From Ctena decussata (taxonomy: Eukaryota > Mollusca > Bivalvia > Lucinida > Lucinidae): a stretch of DNA of 64,000 nt. Shown piece after piece: positions 11,696 to 22,763 of this stretch. The position numbers were made by a program, and so were the translations under genes. The notes under the pieces were generated by a model. The model had not been told where the DNA came from. It made no database searches and saw only the letters and a list, made by a program, of their open reading frames with translations. The stretch spans positions 93,816,638 through 93,880,637 of the forward strand of contig OZ022503.1 in the NCBI GenBank assembly GCA_963989385.1, written 5' to 3'. Positions within the stretch are counted from its first letter, which is position 1; each line of letters starts with the position of its first letter.

Positions 11696-11790
11696 CCCGT
11701 CAGGTGCATAAAGTTGGCGCTGAATCGACGCTGATCCAACGCCACGACGTTGAATTAACGTTGATTCGGCGTTTTTGTGTGCCCGGCGGG
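11696..11790. mobile_element. micro-TIR element R7 with GTTGATTC-type core
   Basis: The 95-bp unit starts CCCGTCAGGTGCATAAAG and ends TGTGCCCGGCGGG, which are imperfect inverses of each other. The interior is a chain of CAACG/CGTTGA and GAATC/GATTC motifs that are themselves palindromic. A shorter relative with the same plan is at 38092-38146. Confidence 0.55.
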
Positions 11791-12214
11791 CGGTTAGTAA
11801 AATTTGTATTGCAGTATTCAGTGACGGATGTTCTCTCTGTGAACTCCTCCATGTAATACCCCCATCGCTTATATATCACAGTAATTTTCACTTTCTATGC
11901 TTCCACTCACGATTTTCTGCACCAACCTAACAGATGAATGGAACATAATAAGAAACTTTTTATATTATTTCGCTTGTGTTGTATTTGTGATAATCAGTTT
12001 GTGACATCACAATTTTCACTTGGGTAATGGTGTATGCTTTTTAACTACTCGCTTGTCATCTGCGAATGGCCTGGGTTTTGTCTTATTTCAATTAGATTCT
12101 GTTCTGTACAACAATGAAATGCAAGTGTCCTCAAAATTCTCACGTTTTACTTTATCGTCACCTATCCTCAGGAGATTTAATTTTGCTCCCCTAACTGTTG
12201 CACGACTGGAATAA

Positions 12215-12452
12215 ATGAGCTTGACACGAGGAAACCAACAAAGTGGCATGTGCGCCCTGTGAAGACTCAGATCAGCCTGTGCAGCTGCCAAGTCTGATCA
12301 GAGTCTTCGCTGTGCGTTTAAGGGATAGCCAAAGGTCTACACTACCTCCATGCGGACAGCGATGACTGATCAGACTGGGCGGATGCCCAGGCTGCTCTGA
12401 GGCTTCGCATGGCGCACATGCCACTTTGTTGGCTTTGTCGTGTTGCGACTCA
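12215..12452. mobile_element. F1 element, full length
   Basis: Ends read TGAGCTTGACACGAG and CGTGTTGCGACTCA. CATGTGCGCC subgroup. The middle has small deletions. Confidence 0.8.
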
Positions 12453-12534
12453 TATGGTTCAATTAAAGAGTTGAATTATAAATCACGCGCTAAAATGTCT
12501 TTAGCAAAATTCAGCATTTAATTTGCAATAGACA

Positions 12535-12596
12535 CGCGCTGTTATTACTTTTATGTGCCGCGGTTCGCGCTGTTATTAGTTTTATGTGCCGCGGTT
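12535..12596. repeat. 31-bp tandem duplication
   Basis: Two adjacent copies starting CGCGCTGTTATTA and ending GTGCCGCGGTT, at 12535-12565 and 12566-12596, with one substitution. Confidence 0.9.
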
Positions 12597-12983
12597 TTTT
12601 CTACCCATTTTTATACTTGTTCCCTACAATAACCTAATTTAACTGAGCTTTCATCAGTCATTAAAGATTCCCAATCACTTAATATTTTCTTGATCTCCAC
12701 ATCCATCAAACACAATGACCGAAGATTTATAGCTGCAATTAAATATACTCATAAATTTTTGCTGGAATTTTCCTCCTTCTGTAAATACCTCATTGTTCTT
12801 ATATTGTCCCATACGAGTTCAAAATAAACACATTTATGGAAACTATTTTAATACATGCTTGTGTCTTTAAAAATAAAAAGTCCCTTTGCTGTATCGTGGT
12901 GCAAATTCCTAAATTGGTTTTCCTAAGGTATCGCTGCAAGCTTCTCACTACAGTTTTGACGTTGTAAATGACCGTGATTATCC

Positions 12984-13171
12984 AAATTTAAAGAGTAACT
13001 ACACTTCAGGAACTGACTGAATCAGATCCCAAACCCTATCCCCAGATTGACAAAGACATCCCAACAAACAATAAATTACAAGTGATAAGCCGAGTCAGCA
13101 GCTCTTTCCCAAATAGATGGCAAACTCAGCTATCTTTATTGAACTAAATAATTTAGACCAACAGACGGGTT
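12984..13171 (+). repeat. R2 retroposon-like repeat
   Basis: It begins AAATTTAAAGAGTAACTACA and runs through CTGACTGAATCAGATCCC, TAAGCCGAGTCAGCAGCTC and TTTAGACCAACAG. It is homologous to 32386-32587 and 35557-35730. This copy lacks about 15 bases after the CCCAG present in the others. It lies inside an F3 element. Confidence 0.75.
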
Positions 13172-13295
13172 ACAACGGACTAAGCAAATTATATGAAAAA
13201 CATTTAACAATTATTTGTACCTATTTTCTATTTTTATGATAGAAGGATTAAACTGAGAACACAATAAATTAAACAGCACCGAACATAAAACAAAT

Positions 13296-13410
13296 GCAAC
13301 CGCAACAAAAGTACCGCCTTGGGACGGTCAGTAATAACTACTGGGGGGGGGTGTTAAACCGGTTTTACTGGGCTCAAACCTTCACCCTCACCCTCCGCTG
13401 CGGTGCACAC
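13296..13410 (+). repeat. dispersed repeat R4
   Basis: Inverse match of 1190-1345. A nine-G run occupies the position of the CA tract in the other copy. Confidence 0.65.
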
Positions 13411-13754
13411 AATTAGTTGGTAGTTCGGTTCGTACAAATGAAATATCATTGAGGTCCATAAAAAAGGTGTTAAGGTTGATTTCGATCATTTAGCTGGCAA
13501 CTAAAATGACCTACTTTCGATATCATACGCCTGACTAGAATGATACATTCATTCCACCGGCTTTGTTTATAGTCATCATGGATGGGAAACCAGAAAATGA
13601 GCTGTATTTGTCATTTTCTTTTCAAAAACATGTTCGCCCTTATTTTCACCAGTCGTACAACTCAATTCATACCCATCAATCCACATTTAATCACTAAAGC
13701 TGAAAGTTGAGAAGCAGTTTATAATGAGTTGTATTTAGATGATTTTTTCCACTG

Positions 13755-14225
13755 TTAGGACTATAGTCTAGTCTACCTCGTAACCTTGTGAGGTCGTTGT
13801 GGCATCCTAGATGACTTCACGACAATCACTTTTCGCCTTGTCCTGTCTTCAGCTGCTCTAGTTGAGCTAGCAAAGGCCATCCCTGTTTACTCTTCAATAT
13901 TGTTTTCCCACCTTGTTTTCTGTCTACCTCTTATTTTTTTTACATTTTAATATGCCCTGCAGATGTGCGTTTGCTGATCCAGAACACCTTGAGATATGGC
14001 CAAAGCACATCAGTTTTTCTTTGTTGACCAAGGTCAGGAGTTCGTCATATTTTCCAGTGCTTGCTTGAATTTTTCTGCGAACATCCTCATTAGTACCTTG
14101 GACTTTGTACGAGAAGTTCAAAAACCTTCGGTAGCATCTCAACTCAAAGGTCTGCGTTCTTTTCTCTAACTTTGCTATCAAGGTAGATGACTAACAGGCA
14201 TACAGAGATAGGACCAAAGAGACTT
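13755..14225 (-). pseudogene. LINE 3' end fragment, antisense
   Basis: Read on the minus strand this is the C-terminal region and 3' end of the same LINE as 7335-8716. An 85-codon frame (13924-14181) carries ELRCYRRFLNFSY and the FGHISRCSG region typical of the tail after the RT palm. The 3' terminal segment at 13755-13810 (GGACTATAGTCTAGTCTACC on the plus strand) matches the ends of the other copies. It is 5'-truncated, as usual for target-primed insertion. Confidence 0.75.
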
Positions 14226-14324
14226 TAAACAACATATATTGAACATTACTTATGTATTATGGCTATTAGCTAGCTCCTTTTAAACGGTGTGCGAGAGAAT
14301 ATTCAACAAAAGTTTTTTTCCGGG

Positions 14325-14537
14325 GTGTTGTGTCAGACTCAGATCGGCCTGGGCAAGCGCATAGTATGATCAGAGTCTTCACTGTCCTCATGGAGCTAGT
14401 TAAGACTCTTGGCTACCCTTTAGTCGCAAAGTGAAGACTCTGATCAGATCAGACTGGGCGGACGCCGTGGCTGAATCGAGTCGGCGCTGGACGCACAACC
14501 TCTTTGTTGTTGTTTTTTTTTTTGTATCGCGGCTTAT
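14325..14537. mobile_element. F1 element, left terminus lost
   Basis: The internal hairpins and the right end (TTTTTGTATCGCGGCTTA) are clear, and a T-run expansion interrupts the right terminal repeat. The first ~40 bases of the family are missing. Confidence 0.7.
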
Positions 14538-14647
14538 GTATCTACCATCATTATTTACTTTCCTGCGTGCCCCGACTGGCAAATCCTGGCCCCACTTGTG
14601 GTTCCCTTTTCATATAGTTTTGTCTTAGGGCGATTTAATAATTTAAC

Positions 14648-14892
14648 CTGCGACGCGACAAAACCAACAAAAAGGTGTGTCCGCCATGCGAAGACTCAGG
14701 CCAGCCTAGGCATCTACCCAGTCTGATCAGAGTCTTCACTGTCAACACGGAGGTGGCTAAGACCCTTAGTTAGCCTTTAAGTGCATAGCAAAGACTCTGG
14801 TCAGATTGGGCGGATTTATAGGCTGATCTATGTCTTCGCTGGGCAAACATGACAACTTTGACAATTGTTTTGGTTTGGTCGTGTCGTGGTTC
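14648..14892. mobile_element. F1 element, full length
   Basis: Ends CTGCGACGCGACAAAACC and GGTCGTGTCGTGGTTC. It lies 110 bp from the previous copy. The right arm has a small insertion around GACAATTGTTTTGG. Confidence 0.75.
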
Positions 14893-15884
14893 TGTGATGT
14901 CACACTGGTCAGTCTGGAGCCATACGCTCACCGAACACATTGTTTTTTTTTTTTCTGGCCTTACATGGATCTTCTTTTTTAAAAGCAATAGGAAACTAAC
15001 TGAGGATTAACTCGACCCACCAGTTGTCAGTGCTACTATCCACACTACTAAAAGGGTTATGTTTGTTGTTATTTAAGTAGCCTGGCTACGTGTATAGCTG
15101 TGATTACTGTTTAGTTGTATGGGTTAAAATAGAGGAAAGACTCAAGAAAATCTTTCGAAATACTCTATGTGTTATGTGTGATTTAAGATGACTGATATTT
15201 AACCGAGTGTGTTTCTTAAAAGAAAAAACAACAACAACATAAAACATCACGTTATGTTTGAACGGATGTGTTTATCTTGTTGTTTGTTTCTTTTTGTCCT
15301 AAGTGGGTTATACTTTTCCAGAATACATTAATCCAGAATGTTTCCAAAACGTTTAAGGGTGTTTGATATGTAAGTTAGCAGTCCCTGGCGTAGCATTTAG
15401 AACTGAAAAAGTAGCCAAATATGACACTTGCTACAGTGTTACTTAACTTATAATGATATCAGATCAATCTATTTCAACTATTATATTGATGTGTTTATTG
15501 CATACGCAATCAAATGTATCTAATAATCCAATCAGAAAGTCATTTGCACTTTATTTAAATAATTATTAGCTCTTATGACTGATTTCCTAAGAACTAAAAA
15601 GAAAATTCCTCATTACAATTCGAATCGGAAAGATTATCACTGCTGAATCAACAACTGGTTTTTACAAGATTTGAGCTTCAAAAGTGCATATCAAATAAGT
15701 CAAGGTTATGCACAGATAAATGAAAGACGACGTGCTCTTTTTTTCAAATAAAATCTAAAATGAGTGTCTTTGAAGAGTAATGAATGCATTCAAAACTGCA
15801 CCTTATCACACTTCTTATTAAGCAAGTCTATGTATAATAATATTTCGCATCTGTCGAAGTTTATATGTTTTACGATCTTGGTAC
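14893..15884. other. no gene recognised
   Basis: AT-rich, unique-looking DNA. Confidence 0.4.
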
Positions 15885-16000
15885 TTTGATCGGTTACCAC
15901 GCTGGACTACCAATCCAGGGATCGGAAGAGGTCTCGTCTCCCTATGACCTAGTTGTTTGTGGGACTTTAAACCCGAGTTCACTCACTCACTTACTTGACC
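15885..16000 (+). repeat. SINE-like fragment with tRNA-like head
   Basis: GGTTACCACGCTGGACTACC followed by AATCCAGGGATCG resembles the A-box and anticodon arm of a tRNA-derived SINE. The right end is AAACCCGAGTTCACTCACTC, a tail also seen at 37784-37804. No target duplication was identified. Confidence 0.4.
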
Positions 16001-16091
16001 GTTCTACTCATAAGGAATATGATATGTTAGATGTGGGCGAGATCATATGGTTTCGGCTAATAACCCCTCATCAGTGATCCTTTATAATACG

Positions 16092-16791
16092 CTGTTCACA
16101 AAAAATAGGGGATATTAAGCTATTAAAATACTAATTTATTATAAATTAGAAAAATTACCAAATCCATCTGAAACGGCAAGTATCCATAAGACAAATATTC
16201 GACAAGACATATTGCATTACAATTTGGATGGAATATCCTGTCAGGTGATCTGTGTGTCATTCGTTTTAGACAGGGGGTCGACACGCATATTTCACACGAA
16301 TCTGGTGTGGAAACAGATTCTTTTCAGATAACAAAATCTACACAAAAACACTCTTCATGCTTCATTAACAAACTGTAAATTGGTTTTACACACTGTTTCA
16401 TTAAAAAAAGAGTACAAGCCACAAACGTCTACATTTTTCGGTAGCTCGATGCACCTGTACGAATTTTGTTTTCAGGTTTCCTTCCCAAAGTGAGAGTTTT
16501 TAAGAACAACAAAAATCTTTTAACATACACAATTTAAAAGTGCATAAAAAGGTTAGCTTGGTTGAAGAATCTGAATAAATTTTGGTTCGCATTTACAACA
16601 TTTTAGCACTAGCCCCCTGTATGAAACAAATTGTTTGCAGATCACGTGACAGGATATATCGTCCAAACTTTCATGAAAAGTGTCTAAACAGATATTTATC
16701 TTATCAATACTAAACGTTTCATATGGATATCACATTTATTGTAGATGCTACAATTTTTCATACCTGAATATCAGCTACTCTTTGTGAACAG
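16092..16791. mobile_element. 700-bp foldback with ~185-bp terminal inverted repeats
   Basis: The ends are CTGTTCACAAA and its inverse TTTGTGAACAG, flanked by TA(CG) on the left and TA on the right. The arms pair over roughly 16092-16277 and 16610-16791. Deep landmarks include ATATCCTGTCA.GTGATCTG on the left with the matching CAGATCACGTGACAGGATAT on the right, and AGACAGGGGG with CCCCCTGT. The ~330-bp centre is unpaired and non-coding. It is probably a non-autonomous TA-target element. The autonomous partner is not in this window. Confidence 0.75.
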
Positions 16792-18120
16792 TATAGCTGG
16801 CGGCGAAAGCCAAAGTTAAAAAGTACCTAAATCTATGTACTTTTGCCGAAGGGACAGCCGTTCTAAAGACTGTTATGTATCAAGCATTCATTGTATATCA
16901 AGGTGCATAGGGAAGGGATCTGCATGTTTTGTCTCTGCTACCAAGCCTTCTGACTCAAAAACTCAATATTGGTCGATTGAATGTTTAGAAATTAACATAC
17001 GCCTACTTCTGTTTATGCCAGATATTGATTCAGTATTTCTACATTATGGGTACATTTCTCCTTTGAGGGAAGCACAAGGCGTGCAAATAGGGATGAGCCG
17101 GCTCCGTCTTAAAAAAAACAAAAGAAAAAAAAAACTTTTAAACAAGAAACTGTTTGCAATTTACACTCACTGGTCTAACGCCTTTACTTTTTTGTTGTTG
17201 TTTTTATTTCCATAACATACCGAATGTTACTATTCCCATACTTTGCAAGCAGTGTGCGGCGACAATGCTGTAGCGCAAAGCATCGAATCCTGATAAAGCA
17301 AGTTTAAGAAACAGCCGGCCTCGTCTGTTTGTCAGATAACAATTTATAGATCGTCAAAGGCGAACTTATAATTCAATTAGAATCTCACACTGCATCCTAT
17401 TAGGCTGCGGTGTGGGATGCTATTTGAATTATAATTTAGTGATTATCTTGTTGCAGTTCTACTTTGTTCCTGTCATGTCAATAATTTGCGCCGTTTTATT
17501 TTATCTTTTTTATTTTTGTATCTTGGGTTTTGCTTTGTGATTGTTGCCAGCCCTGGGTATTCTAGCATTGGTTTCAAATTTTACATCGAGATCCCGGGTA
17601 GGACAATTCAAACATGCCGTTCCTTACTTCCGTTTTCAAGCTGAAATTAAAAAAAATATTAGCGTATGTTACTAATACCTTGGCTATAACATAATTGTAA
17701 TGATACAGTCATGCTAAGTGGTTTACCTAGTTTGGGTTAATAATGTTTCTTACATCTCTAATTACAAGCCGAGGGGCCGTGCATGAAACTAAATGATTGC
17801 TCCGACATTAAGTTATTTATTAAAGTCGGTTGAGGCCGGAGCTGTTTTTGTCCTTTGTTTGACCATTCGGGAATCAGCTAGTGGTTTTCTGATGCTGTGT
17901 TTTATTGGCACCCCAGGACTCTCCAGAACTCACAGTAAGTTTTTTGTTGTTTCTTAATCTGAAATTAACATTGCTTTTATCTGTAATTTTTGTTTTGTTT
18001 CCGTTGATGATCCGTTGATGGGCTAGGAATCCTTTTCGTGAACAGAATGGCTTACTAAATGTTTCGAACAATTGCAGAGGCGGAGGGCAAGTGTTGGGAT
18101 CCTGTAAATGTAGTCTAACA
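16792..18120. other. no gene recognised
   Basis: It holds a 126-codon open frame (16835-17215, +), the longest frame outside clear transposon sequence. It has no recognised domain and ends in a Lys-rich then hydrophobic stretch encoded by A and T runs. I treat it as chance. A hairpin at 17368-17432 is listed separately. Confidence 0.4.
17368..17432. repeat. 65-bp imperfect hairpin
   Basis: ATAATTCAATTAGAATCTCA.. pairs with ..GATGCTATTTGAATTAT over ~27 positions with a handful of mismatches and a 10-base loop. The size is like a microRNA precursor, but it could equally be a solo foldback. Confidence 0.55.
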
Positions 18121-18160
18121 ACCCCCCCACACACACACACACACACGCACACACACATAA
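18121..18160. repeat. C run plus (CA)n microsatellite
   Basis: CCCCCC followed by CA repeats with one CG interruption. Confidence 0.9.
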
Positions 18161-18986
18161 ACATAAATGAAATATGGGGAAAAAGATGAAATAGATGTGT
18201 TTTCTTCTCGAGTGGCTTTTTTTTTTTGCCCACATTTATGCTTTAGTTGGGCTGTTGTGTGTCACAGTTGTTTTTGTTGGGTCAAACCATCACATAATTT
18301 AAGGGCGAGAATTAGGATCTCTTTAACTGCTTTTCTCCCATATCACGTTCTCATACTCTCGGTCCGAGCGTTGAGTGTCAAATGAGGTATAATCCTCTTC
18401 AGTCAGTTGACTAAAGGAAGATGGCACCTATAATCCAAGATGCACCACTGAGTCAGAGATGCGGCCATGGAAACCGGGGGACTTCCGGTATGCTAGTACG
18501 TCCTTTACGTTGATCCCTACAATCACAATAATAATATTGATAGTAATAAATGAGCCCCTAATCTCGGGAGAAATTCTATTATATTGAAGACGATGGCTTG
18601 AGCTATAAGAAAACCAGTTTCATCAAAAGCAGATTTTTTATGCATCAGAACGCCAATGTAAACATCGAGCAAAAACATGTTGAGCCAGGTATGATAAGTA
18701 TGATTTCAAAGTTTTTTTTCCAAAATAGTTTCCTCTGTTTATTAATATTTTCAAAATTTATCGCCAGTGGCAACTTTCACGTTAGAATTGTAAAATTGAC
18801 TGAAATGATAATAATGACAGTGTTGTTTATTCCAAACATGTTTTTATTTCATTATTTGTCTCATAGCAAATTGTCAGACCATTTAATCAGAAAGATATGT
18901 TTAAAATATTTGCGATGGAATTAAACCTTGAGATTACATCTTATTTGATTTTCCTTCTTAATGAAATAAAACAAAAACAAATAATA
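18161..18986. other. no gene recognised
   Basis: A 108-codon frame at 18598-18924 is Phe/Ile/Lys-rich, as expected from AT-rich DNA, and has no recognised motif. Confidence 0.4.
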
Positions 18987-19195
18987 GAACCGCGACACAA
19001 GAAAATTTAAAGAGTAATACACTTCAGGATCTGACTGAATCAGATCCCAAACCCTATCACCAACAAACCAACAAAGTGGTTGAGCACCCAGCGCAGACTC
19101 AGATCAGCCTGGACATCCGCCTTATATCCTTTAAGCGCTTAGCGAAGAGTATGATCAGACTGAGCGGAAAATTTGGGGATGTTCAGTCTCGCTGG
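18987..19195. mobile_element. F1 element interrupted by an R2 fragment
   Basis: The left terminus GAACCGCGACACAAGAAAA is separated from its normal continuation CCAACAAAGTGGTTG by about 62 bases of R2. The right half is degraded after TGATCAGACTGAGCGG. Confidence 0.7.
19004..19066 (+). repeat. R2 fragment inside F1
   Basis: It carries the AATTTAAAGAGTAA terminus through CAGATCCCAAACCCTAT only. The same end is kept in the other short copy at 57779-57875. Confidence 0.7.
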
Positions 19196-19615
19196 TCGTG
19201 TGCTTTTGTCCCGCTCGTACTTTAAGGACATTTTCAATGAGTACATGTAAATCGCTTTAAAATTATTAATCTATCTTTAAAAGGGATAAATTGGCATTTC
19301 TTATCGAAAAAAACAATAACGGAACATCTAACCGACTCTTAAGACGACCATTATGGAATACATACAGATAAAACAGACTTACCAAATGCTTTTAATCCAA
19401 ACAGTCAAAATCAAAATAAAAGAAAACACTGTTAACTCAAACACATCCTGATGATCATAACAACAGACAAAGATTTGTTCACTACATAGATCTAACTACG
19501 ACGCACATGTCCTGGACTCTCTCAACCAGTGATTACTCCAAGCAATGGATTTTGTACCGTGTTTTATAATTACCATTTTTATGAAATATAGTTTCTGTGG
19601 AAACTGAAGCAATTG

Positions 19616-19770
19616 AGGAATGAATGTTATTTTTTTAACGTTTACTGAAGTATAAACTACATCGGGTCACGAGCAAAGTAAGTGAACCCCGAAGGGGTTT
19701 ACGTAGACTTTGCTCGTGACCCGATGTAGTTTATACTTCAGTAAACGTTTAAAAAATAACATTCATTCCT
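19616..19770. mobile_element. 155-bp near-perfect palindrome
   Basis: Arms 19616-19679 and 19707-19770 are 64 bp each and differ at one position, within the A/T run near the outer third. The 27-base centre is itself mostly palindromic around AACCCCGAAGGGGTT. Its outer motif is AGGAATGAATGTTATTTT. No duplication of flanking bases is obvious. It could be a young foldback element or a newly formed palindrome. Confidence 0.8.
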
Positions 19771-20203
19771 TATATTTATATTATTCAACGATGCTTTTGA
19801 TCAATAAAAAGATAAACAAAATTAAGAAATACATATATAAAGATTGTTTAAAAAACATTACCGGCCGAATTTAGCAATAGTTTGGAACAGCCGCATTGTC
19901 ACTGCCTACCAGTAAATTCTACCTCCTGCTGTAGATTTCGCGTGCAAGTAGGCGTAGCAAGCTGTCACTCAATGTTTACTAGCCATTCAAGTACATGGAA
20001 TGTTGTAGATTTCACGTGCTAGTTAGTGAGATGAGCTGTCACTCTGAAGCGCGTGATACAATGTAATTATTGACTTTTAAACAACATTGACGCCCGCATC
20101 ACTTAATTGGGTTAACAGAGAGCTCTACACTGATAATGTAAATATTGATCAGTAACCTCCAATCCTGCTCTCAATACCTAAAGCGACAAAAAGCACACAC
20201 ATA

Positions 20204-20328
20204 TGAGCCGCGACATGACAAAACAAAGTGGCATATGGCATGTGCGCTCTGTGAAGACTTAGATCAGCCTAGGCGTCCGCCTAGTCTGATCAGAGTCTTC
20301 GCTGCCCGCATGGAGCTAGCTTAGATCC
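20204..20328. mobile_element. F1 element, left half only
   Basis: It starts TGAGCCGCGACATGAC and runs through the left hairpin to GGAGCTAGCTTAGATC, then stops. The right half is absent. Confidence 0.8.
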
Positions 20329-20451
20329 TGATCGTGATAAAGAAAATAACTTGAAACAAATAAAAAGTCCTTGAGTTTCATATAAAACGGTTTTGTAAGA
20401 TGGGCTGGATCAGTTTTGCTGACAATTTAAATGATTTCGATTTCGATATTA

Positions 20452-21464
20452 TTAAAGGCCCCATTGCTCTATCAGCATGAAATATTTTATCGTGAGGTAT
20501 CGCTGCAAACTTCTCACTGCAGTTTCCCCATTGATCATTATCGTGATTGGCCGGCTTTGAAAAATTAAATCGTCCTTGTTTACCATAAAATAGATGTGAA
20601 AAAATAACTAGGTCACTTTAGTTGCCACCCAAAATGACCTACTTTCGATTTCACAAGCTTTATTTCATGATAAAAATATAAAGGTACAGGCGGTAAAAAT
20701 ATAAGGTACAGGCGTTTAACAGGTGATAAAAATACAATGTGCAAAGAGAATTAGGGAAGGATCCCATTGATTGTGCCGCTGTTGCATTATTGTATTGCTT
20801 AACGGGGAACCAGAGACGAAACCTGTATTTTTAGGGAGAGACTTATCATTTTTTCAAAATACCTTGTTCCTTCTTTTTTGCCAGTTATGTGCTACAAAAG
20901 AGCATATCAACCGCCATATTTTCATCAATTCTTTTATTATTATTACTCCAGGTCAACAAAGTTAACAACAAGAGTTATAGTTCTGAAATAACATAGGCAA
21001 TAAAGATATCATGGCTTCAAAAGGTTAGGAGAGAGAAAGAATGAGAGAAAGAAACAGAGAAAACATCAATTTAGGAGCACAGCAGAAGTGACTGTAAATT
21101 CCTTAGTCTTGGCCGCGCCAAGGGACTTTTCGACATAAACAAGAAAAAACCTGCACAACTCTGCGCGACGGCACAGCAAGTAATGGAATTCGCAAGATAT
21201 GTATATGTACTAAATGGTTTAAAAGACATTGACCAAACTGAGCCGTTGCGCAGGTCAGCACGGTTTGCTAACTCGAATTGCATTCCCTCCCGTGGCGCGG
21301 CCAATGTACCACTATCTAGAAAAACAATTTAGCAAAGGTACTGTACCAATATAGTATTCAAGGCGGATCCACCCACAGCATTCAAAATTCTGAAGGCTGT
21401 ACAGGTTACATAATCATTTGTTATTTGACGGTTTTTACCTTTGATAGGACTATGGAGACTTTAA
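20452..21464 (+). mobile_element. F3 TIR element with internal expansion
   Basis: It begins TTAAAGGCCCCATTGC and ends GGACTATGGAGACTTTAA, the terminal pair of family F3. Shared blocks include GGTATCGCTGCAAACTTCTC, CCCAAAATGACCTACTTTCG and GGGGAACCAGA. It is roughly twice the length of the 459-502-bp copies, partly because of a smaller inverted-repeat segment at 21109-21304. Confidence 0.6.
21109..21304. mobile_element. 196-bp segment with 12-bp perfect inverted ends
   Basis: TTGGCCGCGCCA at 21109-21120 and TGGCGCGGCCAA at 21293-21304. The GC-rich ends contrast with the interior. It lies within an F3 copy, so it may be a nested MITE. Confidence 0.5.
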
Positions 21465-21479
21465 CCTGAATAAAATAGT

Positions 21480-21740
21480 AAAAATACAAGGTACAGACAT
21501 TGGATCCAAATTTTTTGTCCCGCTTTTGTTTATATTGAATCGCTCGACGAGAAACCAGAAATTAGAAATGTATTTTTGGAACAATTCGTCGTTTTTCAAA
21601 ACCCTTTCCCCCTCTATTTTCTTTTGGCCAGTTTTATGGCCGAATTTATGTTAATCAACAGACCGTTTATCACCAAACGTAGGGATTTAACACCCTTCAT
21701 AATTCTTCTCGTTTCTGTCCTTTCAAATTATACCATGCTG
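21480..21740 (+). repeat. second partial F3 copy
   Basis: CGCTCGACGAGAAACCAGA and the ATTCGTCGTTTTTCAAAACCC block repeat the middle of F3 directly after the copy above. Confidence 0.5.
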
Positions 21741-21976
21741 ATGGAGGTTTTCAAAATAGAATAAATTTGATTTGAATTCGATTTGATTTGTTTATGGTTT
21801 GACGTATTATGACTTGTAGCACTATGGAGACGTAGACGAGTCTGTATACTTCTAATAATAATGACGAGTTTAGAAATATTTGATGCGTAACATATCTACA
21901 CTTTTTTTTCTTTCGATTTTTATGTCAGTAGATCGCCGTAAGTACAAATAGTTGAAACTAGGGATCTGATCTAAAT

Positions 21977-22135
21977 TTGCAATGGAAATCAAGTTTTATG
22001 GCATTAAAACTAATCAAGGATTTAAACGACAAATGTAAAACCAGAAATTAATTCTCTGTCACCAAATTTCCATATCTGCGTATTACATGTTTGGTTCTCT
22101 CGAAACATGTATTCTAGAATTAACCTATTTATGCC
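21977..22135. repeat. diverged dispersed repeat R6
   Basis: Partner of 3682-3870. Confidence 0.4.
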
Positions 22136-22204
22136 AAGCGTCCCAAAAATGTGACATTGGCAATCAACCCAGGCCCAGATCATACGCTATTAAACGCGAC
22201 GTTT

Positions 22205-22417
22205 GGGGCCGTATTCATAAAGCCACTTAAGTCGTCGCTATGCTGTTGCTAAGGCTAAATACCTAAAAAGGAGATTCCCTACAACTATGAAATTTGCTCT
22301 GGAGGACTGTTCCTCCAGAGCAAAGCAAATTTCATAGTTGTAGGGAATCTCCAACATAGAAATTTACCCTTAGCAACAGCATAGCAACCACTTAAGTCGT
22401 TTTATGAATACGGCCCC
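22205..22417. mobile_element. 213-bp foldback with GGGGCCGTATTCATAAA ends
   Basis: Ends GGGGCCGTATTCATAAA and TTTATGAATACGGCCCC are exact inverses. Pairing continues through CACTTAAGTCG, GCTATGCTGTTGCTAAGG and a 33-bp inner arm GGAGATTCCCTACAACTATG.. to within a few bases of the centre (CTGT). Arm lengths differ by small indels. It is a typical non-autonomous foldback with no ORF. Confidence 0.85.
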
Positions 22418-22763
22418 TGATTGTTTGCATAAAAATACAAGACTATCTGAAAGCAAAAATTTGAAGAAAAAAAATTGTCTACTCTCGATGTCTCAAGTAC
22501 CTCAAGTACTGATAAATCCGAGTAAATTTTCCGGTCCCAGAAAATGGCAGTAGCTTAAGATAACAGGAGTTGAAATTAATAGAAAAATATGAAATGTGTT
22601 TCTTTGATATAAGAGGGACACTTACATCTCCGCGATTTACCTTCCCAATATGACAATTTTTGAGTAAAGTTGTCCCCTTATTGTCCTTTCTGAGCTGCAA
22701 GGAGAAAAGCGCTGACTAGGCTAAATGGGCACTTTAAGGTTCAGCAGTGCCTGAAAGTATATT
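22418..22763. other. no gene recognised
   Basis: A 73-codon minus-strand frame (22479-22700) has no recognised motif. Confidence 0.35.

Larger units (their letters stand above)
12890..13700 (+). mobile_element. F3 TIR element, disrupted copy
   Basis: Left-hand F3 sequence (GGTATCGCTGCAAGCTTCTCACTACAG at 12935-12960, then a CGTGATT segment) is followed by an inserted R2 repeat and an R4 repeat. F3 sequence resumes near 13490 (TGGCAACTAAAATGACCTAC) and 13575-13660 (GGGAAACCAGA..). The element ends are not clear. The order of shared blocks matches the complete copies at 45291-45749 and 60183-60684. Confidence 0.5.

Noticed and set aside
16835..17215. 126-codon frame as a host gene
   Set aside because: No recognised domain, Lys run from poly-A, no splice context that I trust.
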